A stretch of 64,000 bases of DNA from Albifimbria verrucaria (taxonomy: Eukaryota > Ascomycota > Sordariomycetes > Hypocreales > Stachybotryaceae): positions 1,116,001-1,180,000 of the forward strand of contig JAHREC010000009.1 in NCBI GenBank assembly GCA_020081605.1. Reading direction: 5' to 3'. The position numbers and the translations under genes were made by a program. This document shows, piece after piece, positions 57,676 through 64,000 of this stretch. The notes beneath the pieces were generated by a model. It saw only the letters and a list, made by a program, of their open reading frames with translations. It had not been told where the DNA came from and made no database searches. Positions within the stretch are counted from its first letter, which is position 1. The number at the start of each line of letters is the position of its first letter.

Positions 57676-60600
57676 ATGGCCAAGGGAGATACAGCATGTT
57701 CGTTCGCCTCTGAAGATACGTTTGGTCCAACAGTGGCCAACAGTTGTTATGGAGGATTCGACTTTACTCTTCTATTCGAAGAGATTATACTAAATCTTCT
57801 TCCTCTGGGGATATCTGGTTTGTTTTGGTCTTCTCTCATCGACTTTCAACAGAACCGGAACTAACGCAAACAAGTTTTCTGGGCTGTCTTTCGGATTGTA
57901 AGGCTTCGTCAAGAAACCACAAAGGTGCAGTCATCATGGATTTGGGCATCGAAGATAGTAGGTCATTCCTAGTCTTTTTCGTATAACCTTTCGTCTGACT
58001 ATCGAACAAGGTCATCTTCATCTCCTACTTAGTTCTTCAAATTAGCATCCTTGCTGTGTGGGTCGCAGAAGAACTTCCCAGGACCAGGCTTACCATCCCC
58101 AGCTTTGTTTTGACACTGGCTGGTTACTCAGTCCTGCTAATAGCGTCATGCCTCGAGCATGTTCGTTCGTGGCGCCCTTCTACTCTGCTGTGCGTTTATC
58201 TGGGCATTTCAATTCTTCTGGACCTCCCACGGATTCGGACAACGTTTGCCTTGTTTCACGGTCAAGCTATTCCTGGACTGCTGCTGGGCAGCCTTCTTGT
58301 GAAAGTTCTTCTTTTCATCTGCGAAGTGTCAGAGAAACGCCGCCTGCTGCTCCAAGAATGGAGAAACCTGTCGTATGAAACAACTAGCAGTGTGCTGAGC
58401 CGGTCGCTATTCATTTGGTTGAATAGGCTTCTTATCACTGGTTTCCGGTCTTTGTTGACTGTTAACTTACTCACGCCGATAGATGATGAGATGCTTGCAG
58501 CGTCAAGGCCAACAAAGCTTAAGGAAAGATGGCTGAAGAGTAAGTGCTCAGTGGGACTTAGCTGCGCGTGACTAACAATATTGCCAGCTGACAAAACGAA
58601 GAAGCATGCACTTCTCTGGACATTTCTCTGGCACTACAAAAAGACATTCCTAGCTGGTGTCCTACCACGTTTATCTCATGCAGCACTTCTTTTTCACAGC
58701 CGTTTTTGATCCCTCGAGTTCTGGATTTTGTCAAAGGGCCAAAAGGCCCAGGCTCGGAAGCGACAGCATACGGACTTATTGGGGCCTACGCTATTGTATA
58801 TATTGGTGTTGCTGTACGTTTCTTCTTACCTTCATCTGAACCTGACTTGTGAAAAACACAGCCTGACTTGTTGGTACTCAGATTTCGTATGCGGTGTATC
58901 AGCATAAGGTCTATCGTCTGCTTACCGTTTTTCGTGGAAGCTTAGTCGCGTTGATTTTCGACAAGACTCTTCGCATTGAGTCTTCGCTACTTACTGACGC
59001 CGAAGCTGTAACGTTGATGAGTGCTGACATTGATCGTATTGGTGTTAGTCTTCCTGTCATTCACGAAGTCTACGCAAGTTTGATCGAAACTGCCCTGGCA
59101 CTCTTTCTTCTGTACAGGTTATTGAATGTTGCATTAACGGGCGCGATTCTCTGGACCATTAGTAAGAAATCTCGATCGCGCTTGTGTCTGTTCAGAAATT
59201 ACTGACACGCTCATCAACTCGCAGTTTGCCTCATACTCGGCTTACCAGTCGCTACGCTTGCCGGTAACGCCCAAGCTCCATGGCTTGAAGCCATTCGAGA
59301 ACGATTGACAGCCACGGCAAAAACATTGGGTTCGATGAAAGCAGTAAAGTTGACTGGTTTGAGTGACATTGTTGCATTCACTGTGGCAGAGCTTCGAAGA
59401 CTAGAGATCCTCGTGGCGCGTCGCTACCGAAAACTGAACATTACCTTGTTTGTTATTTGTGAGTTCGTGTTACCCAATAACTTGAAGGTCTATAGCTAAG
59501 TAAATCATGGTAGACTTTGCTTCCGCATCTCTTACTCCGGTCTGGGGTTTGGCGTGTATGTGTTGCTTGCAAAGGCGAGAAATACGGGGACTTTGACCGA
59601 AGGGATGGTTTTCTCAGCTTTGGCAATCTTCAAACTGCTTGAACAGCCCCTCGTACATGCTCTTTATGGATTTCAGCACATTCGAACAGTCATTACTTCT
59701 TTCAACCGCATCCAAAAATACTTGACATCGCAGGAGCAGGAAAGCCTTTCAGCAGTCGACACAACAAAGAACTTTCATTCCGATACCACGCTTACCAACG
59801 ACCAAGGAAGCGATGAAATAACTCTTCACGACTATTCGGACACTGATTGGACAGATCAGAGGTTCGCAGCGACAATTAAGGATGCAGCTGTTGGCTACAC
59901 AGCAAACAGTGAATGTGTTCTTACCAAATTGAATTTGACTGTGCCTCGTGCCCAAACTACCATCATCTTTGGGCCTGTGGGATCAGGAAAGACTACTCTC
60001 CTCAAGCTGCTACTATCAGAAGTACCTGTTGCTATAGGCTCTGTGACGAGGAATTATACCCATGCAGCGTACTGTCCGCAAACGCCGTGGCTAATTCGAG
60101 GCCCCATCCGAACAAACATCGTCGGTGCATCGACATGGGATCAGCACTGGTACGAAACAGTGGTTCAAGCATCTGCCTTATCTGCCGAAATCGGGTCGCT
60201 CGAAAACAATGAAGAAGCCTCTCGTGGCCCTGGGGGCTCCCAGCTTAGTGGTGGCCAGCAAATGCGTGTGGTAAGTGGCCAAACCTGAAAGAAGATTCTC
60301 CTAGCTCACAAACACAGTCCCTTGCGCGCGCTCTGTACTCCAAAAATCGCGTCATGATTTTCGACGATGTTTTCACTGGCCTTGATCGAGCTACGGAACG
60401 GCACGTTCTAGACGCCGTCTTTGGCCCTGGTGGGTTGTTGAAAAGACTGAATACTACAGCGATCCTGGCAACAACTTCAGGTAAGAAGAACACGCACCGT
60501 CCTTGTCAAACTCTTCAAACTGACTTGTTCTTAGCAAATCATCTCAGGTTTGCCGACAACATCATTACGATCGACGATAAAGGCATTGTTGAGCAGCGCG

Positions 60601-62762
60601 AGACGCCAGATGCTATTGACCTAGAGATTGAAACGCCCTCCACCACCGCCGAGAAATCCACCATAATCTCGAGCCAGGCCTGCAGTGTTGCTCCAGTTGA
60701 CAAAGAGGCTAGCGATGAGTTCATAAAGGATCTTGATATACTTGAAGACCCACAGGCCGACGCGAACCGACGAGCAGGCGACTTGACAATCTACACATAC
60801 TTCGCCAAAATTGCTGGGTGGCCACTTGTTTGCATCTACCTGGTTGCTTGCGCAAGCTACTTGTTTGGTCTCACATTTCCATGTAAGTGCCAAGACATGC
60901 CTGCGATTACTTCGCATACTAATTATGAAAGCTGTATGGCTCCAGTGGTGGGTCAAGGCGAACGAAACTCATCCTAACGAGCGTATCGGCTACTGGCTTG
61001 GTGTGTATGGAGGTCTAGCCGGGCTGGCCATAGTGGGATCTGGTGTAGCCCAGGGGTGAGTCATGCTTGAGTTTCCCGAGGACTATTTCGCTAAATGTTT
61101 TGAAGCGTGTACAATTTAGGAATCGTTCCTCGAGCTTCAAAGAAGTTCCATGAGCTCCTACTAAAGACTACCATGCGGTAAGAATAAGTAGATCGTCTAA
61201 CTCAGCATCACCAAGCTGACACTTAAATAGAGCCCCAGCTGCCTTCTTCTCGGCAACAGACCCAGGATCTATACTCACTAGGTTTGCAGCTTATTCTGGC
61301 TAAACATCTTCATCATGCTGACTTTCACATTAGATTCAGCCAAGATCTTCAACTCATCGACAACGACTTACCCCTAGCCCTCGATCGAGCCGTATTTCAG
61401 TTTCTCTTCACCATCGCCTCGTCTATACTCGTCTTTTTGGGCTCCGGCTACGTAGCTGCCGCCATACCATTATGTATTGTAACGCTTCTGATGATTCAGT
61501 TCTACTACCTCCGCACATCCAGGCAACTCCGTTTGCTAGATATCGAAGCGAAGGCCCCCTGTTTGCGCTGTTCCTGGAGACTATCAACGGTGTCACTTCC
61601 ATCAGAGCATATGGCTGGACACAAAGCTATGAGGAGCGCAACGTCAATGCGTTAAACATTTCCCAAAAGCCGTACTACTTGCTCTGGTGTATTCAAAGGT
61701 GGTTGACTCTGGTCTTGGACCTCTTCAACGCCAGTATAGCTATTCTGTTGGTCTCAATTGCGGTCACGACTCGAAACGGCTCCACAGGCTTCCTTGGAGT
61801 TGCGCTCTACAATGTCGTCACATTCGGTGCAACTCTGCAAGCCCTTATTACCCAGTGGACTCTTGTTGAGACTGCACTCGGTGCCATCAGCAGAATTCGT
61901 TCGTATGTTGCCGACACCAAAGACGAGAACCTGTCGAGTGAGGCTACCTGTCTGCCTCATGGATGGCCTAGCCGAGGTGAGGTCGTTTTCAAAGATGTTT
62001 CAGCGTCTTACGAGGCATCACCTGAGCCAGTGCTGAACCAGATCAGCCTGTCAATCAAGTCAGGCGAGAAGGTAGCGATTTGTGGCCGAACTGGAAGGTA
62101 AAGTACTCTCTTTTCCATTACTGTTATTTCACCAGTTCGATATCTGACCATCTATTAGTGGGAAATCATCCCTCATCTCGACCCTTCTCCGAACCCTCGA
62201 GCTAGAACGCGGCACTATCCTTATTGATGATGTTGACATCACGGTCCTTCCTCGCGACGAAATACGACGACATATCAATACGCTTTCACAGACTCCTCTA
62301 CTTATTTACGGCACCGTCCGTAAGAACATCGATCCTTTCGGCATAACCAACGATGATCATATCATTCAAATCCTTCGCGCCGTATCCATGTGGGAATTTC
62401 TCGAGGCACGGGGTGGGCTAGATGCAGATATCCGGCAGGACGAGTTGTCAACAGGCCAGAAGCAACTTCTTTGCCTTGGTCGGGCTGTTGTTCACCAAGG
62501 GAGCATTCTCATCATGGATGAGGCAACAAGCAGCGTGGATTCGGACACAGATGCTCTGATGCAAAGGGTCATTCGTGAGGAGTTCAAGGAGAAAACTGTG
62601 ATATCGATTGTTCACAAGCTCCATACCGTGCTCGATTATGACCAGGTCATTATCCTTGACCATGGTCAGATCGTTGAACGAGGCAGGCCACGCGAGCTCT
62701 TGGAAGCAGCTACATCGCGGTTCCGCGTGCTGTACAACAGTCTCAGCTCGGATTCTCAGTAG
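57676..62762 (+). CDS. Full-length ABC-C (MRP-type) transporter (two apparent base losses)
   Basis: An ATP-driven efflux or vacuolar transporter of the MRP/ABCC subfamily, layout TMD0-TMD1-NBD1-TMD2-NBD2. The N-terminus has DTFGPTVANSCYGGFDFTLL, as in fungal ABC-C proteins with an extra membrane domain. NBD1: Walker A GPVGSGKTT near 59971-60000, signature LSGGQQMRV near 60243-60270, Walker B RVMIFDDVF. NBD2: Walker A GRTGRSGKSS split by an intron at about 62098-62159, signature LSTGQ near 62446, Walker B ILIMDEATSSVD near 62503. TMD2 has FSQDLQLIDNDLPLALDRAV and ETINGVTSIRAYGW. Many short introns. One G is missing at 57807-57810 and one T at 58703-58707. In NBD1 the residue after Walker B is Asp rather than Glu, a known asymmetry of ABC-C proteins. 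Substrate unknown. Confidence 0.85.
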
Positions 62763-64000
62763 ATTCCCTTCTTAAACTCCTTTCATTTTTTGTTACATAT
62801 TCTTTTGCATCTATGATTATGCTTAGTATGATTTTGGCAAATGTTACTATTTAATCTACCTTGTTATGTTACAGGGCTTCATTCGTTTAATAGGATGAAC
62901 CACAGATATGCCACGAGACTATAGCACCATTTCTGGCCAGTATATGCATCAGCTTTTTCTTTTAACCGTAATATTCGTCAAATTTTGCCCGTCTCCCATT
63001 GTCTGGCCTTCCATGGCTCCTCTCGCATAGGGGCATAACCCAGCAACGTGTACACATCATGACTCCTAGTATCCACGCGTCTTAGCACGCAAGGGTTTCT
63101 ACTGTGTTTGGAGTAATTCGAGAGAGGGTGCTGGGATAATTTGTGGTCGGTAATATGCTTACTGTAGACATCTGGGAGCAGCCTTCATCTGAAGCATTAG
63201 CAGGGTTTTGTACAGAGCACAAGTCCAAACACTTACCAGCAAGAAATTGTTCATCTTTATGAAGCACTGCCATCTTTTCCCACACAAAATATTGCTTGTT
63301 TGAGAAACTTCGTACGCTTGTGCATTTTGTAGCATGCTGGTAGCGGCTGTTTCGTAGGTGGAGCTCGTTCGAGGGAATACGAGTCCTTTAAAATGGTTTC
63401 CTTTGAACAGTCAGCTTCCTGGTGCTTCATATCAAGAAGAGAAGGGAGCTATGAGAGCAAGAGAACCCATATTCCGCAAGGGTACTTTGGACTGATGCTT
63501 GGGAGTATAACAATAAGGAGAAAAGACCCAAAAGGCAGCTTACTGCTAACAAAGTGATATGAATGACTTCATGATTGTGTCTGTCTTGGGAAAATGCATT
63601 TCTACTCGAGTGCACCAGCTTGCTTTCTCAACTCTTCGCGACCGCTGGTCTGCATCGCTGAGACCTTCTAGTTGAGCTGGCAAGTCTGTGAGCATCTTAC
63701 TAGCTTGAAAAGTCCAGAGAAGCTCAGATGGAACGTCATAGCTCTACCGTACCCGTCTCGTCGTAGTGGCTTGCCCAAGACAACATACCTCACCCATGAT
63801 GAGTACCTCATAGCAGTAGTATTATATTCAGTCGGCTGGGTCTGGATCGTTCGTATTGTGCATTCTCGTGGACGGGTGGGCTGGCGTTCATAGCGAGCTA
63901 TTTACAGTCAGCTTCCGCGTTGCTTGGAATCAGGGGTCGGAGGCAAGGGAGACGAACCCGTGAACTGTTGCGTGAGAAAGTCATACTTTCGCCCCGCTGT
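62763..64000. other. Right flank, nothing recognised
   Basis: 3' flank of the ABC gene and 1.2 kb of sequence without supported genes. Short open frames lack motifs. Confidence 0.45.

Noticed and set aside
7307..62762. Programmed ribosomal frameshifting as a shared feature of these genes
   Set aside because: Breaks occur in many unrelated genes, at different runs, always as a missing base and without slippery-site or structure patterns; sequence error is simpler.
63930..64000. tRNA-like GGGTTCG sequence on the minus strand at the right edge
   Set aside because: The T-arm stem does not extend, no D-arm or anticodon arm can be folded, and the acceptor ends do not pair.

Overview
This window is nuclear DNA of a filamentous ascomycete, most likely a Sordariomycete. 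The evidence is short introns of about 47-125 bases with GT...AG ends and CTAAC/CTGAC-like branch points, generous gene spacing, and families typical of such fungi: a Pth11/SAT4-type rhodopsin-domain receptor, RTA1, AA9 lytic polysaccharide monooxygenase, GT31, fungal NLR/STAND proteins, an AMID-type oxidoreductase and an ABC-C transporter. I could not fix the species.

Layout. 0.7-4.2 kb: large F-box protein (+). 4.4-9.4 kb: four minus-strand genes, namely a small six-Cys secreted protein, a secreted beta-helix protein, an epoxide-hydrolase-like enzyme and a 12-Cys intracellular protein. 10.5-13.5 kb: a nucleoside-phosphorylase/NB-ARC/TPR NLR (+). 14.2-24.2 kb: cyclase, RTA1-like protein, zinc alcohol dehydrogenase and rhodopsin-domain receptor, all +, followed by a long stretch without recognisable genes to 27.7 kb. 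27.7-34.7 kb: an MDR-type reductase (+), then a CorA-like membrane protein and an AA9 enzyme (both -). 37.6-50.4 kb: GT31 glycosyltransferase, a GPI-type protein built from repeated exons, a GNAT acetyltransferase, an AMID-type flavoprotein, a secreted carboxylesterase (all +), and a charged nuclear-looking protein (-). 50.9-54.8 kb: an unrecognised protein and a STAND-N/ankyrin protein (both -). 57.7-62.8 kb: a full-length ABC-C transporter (+).

Two points stand out. First, most genes carry one to three reading-frame breaks. Nearly all are explained by one missing base, usually in a short homopolymer, and essentially never by an extra base. Adding back that number makes the summed exon lengths divisible by three in every gene whose exons I could place. 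This looks like homopolymer under-calling in the assembly, so these genes should not be called pseudogenes without resequencing. The AA9 gene is different: it has a 19-bp tandem duplication. Second, 41637-42552 encodes a predicted surface protein with four identical Cys-Glu-Pro-His-Gly-Asp-His-Trp-His-Cys units. Each unit is split by an intron inside the same Trp codon, and the units differ only at synonymous positions. It looks like a modular metal-binding repeat protein and is the best candidate here for undescribed biology.

The genes do not form an obvious single pathway. The content is accessory: secreted enzymes, transport, signalling, self/non-self receptors and small Cys-rich proteins.
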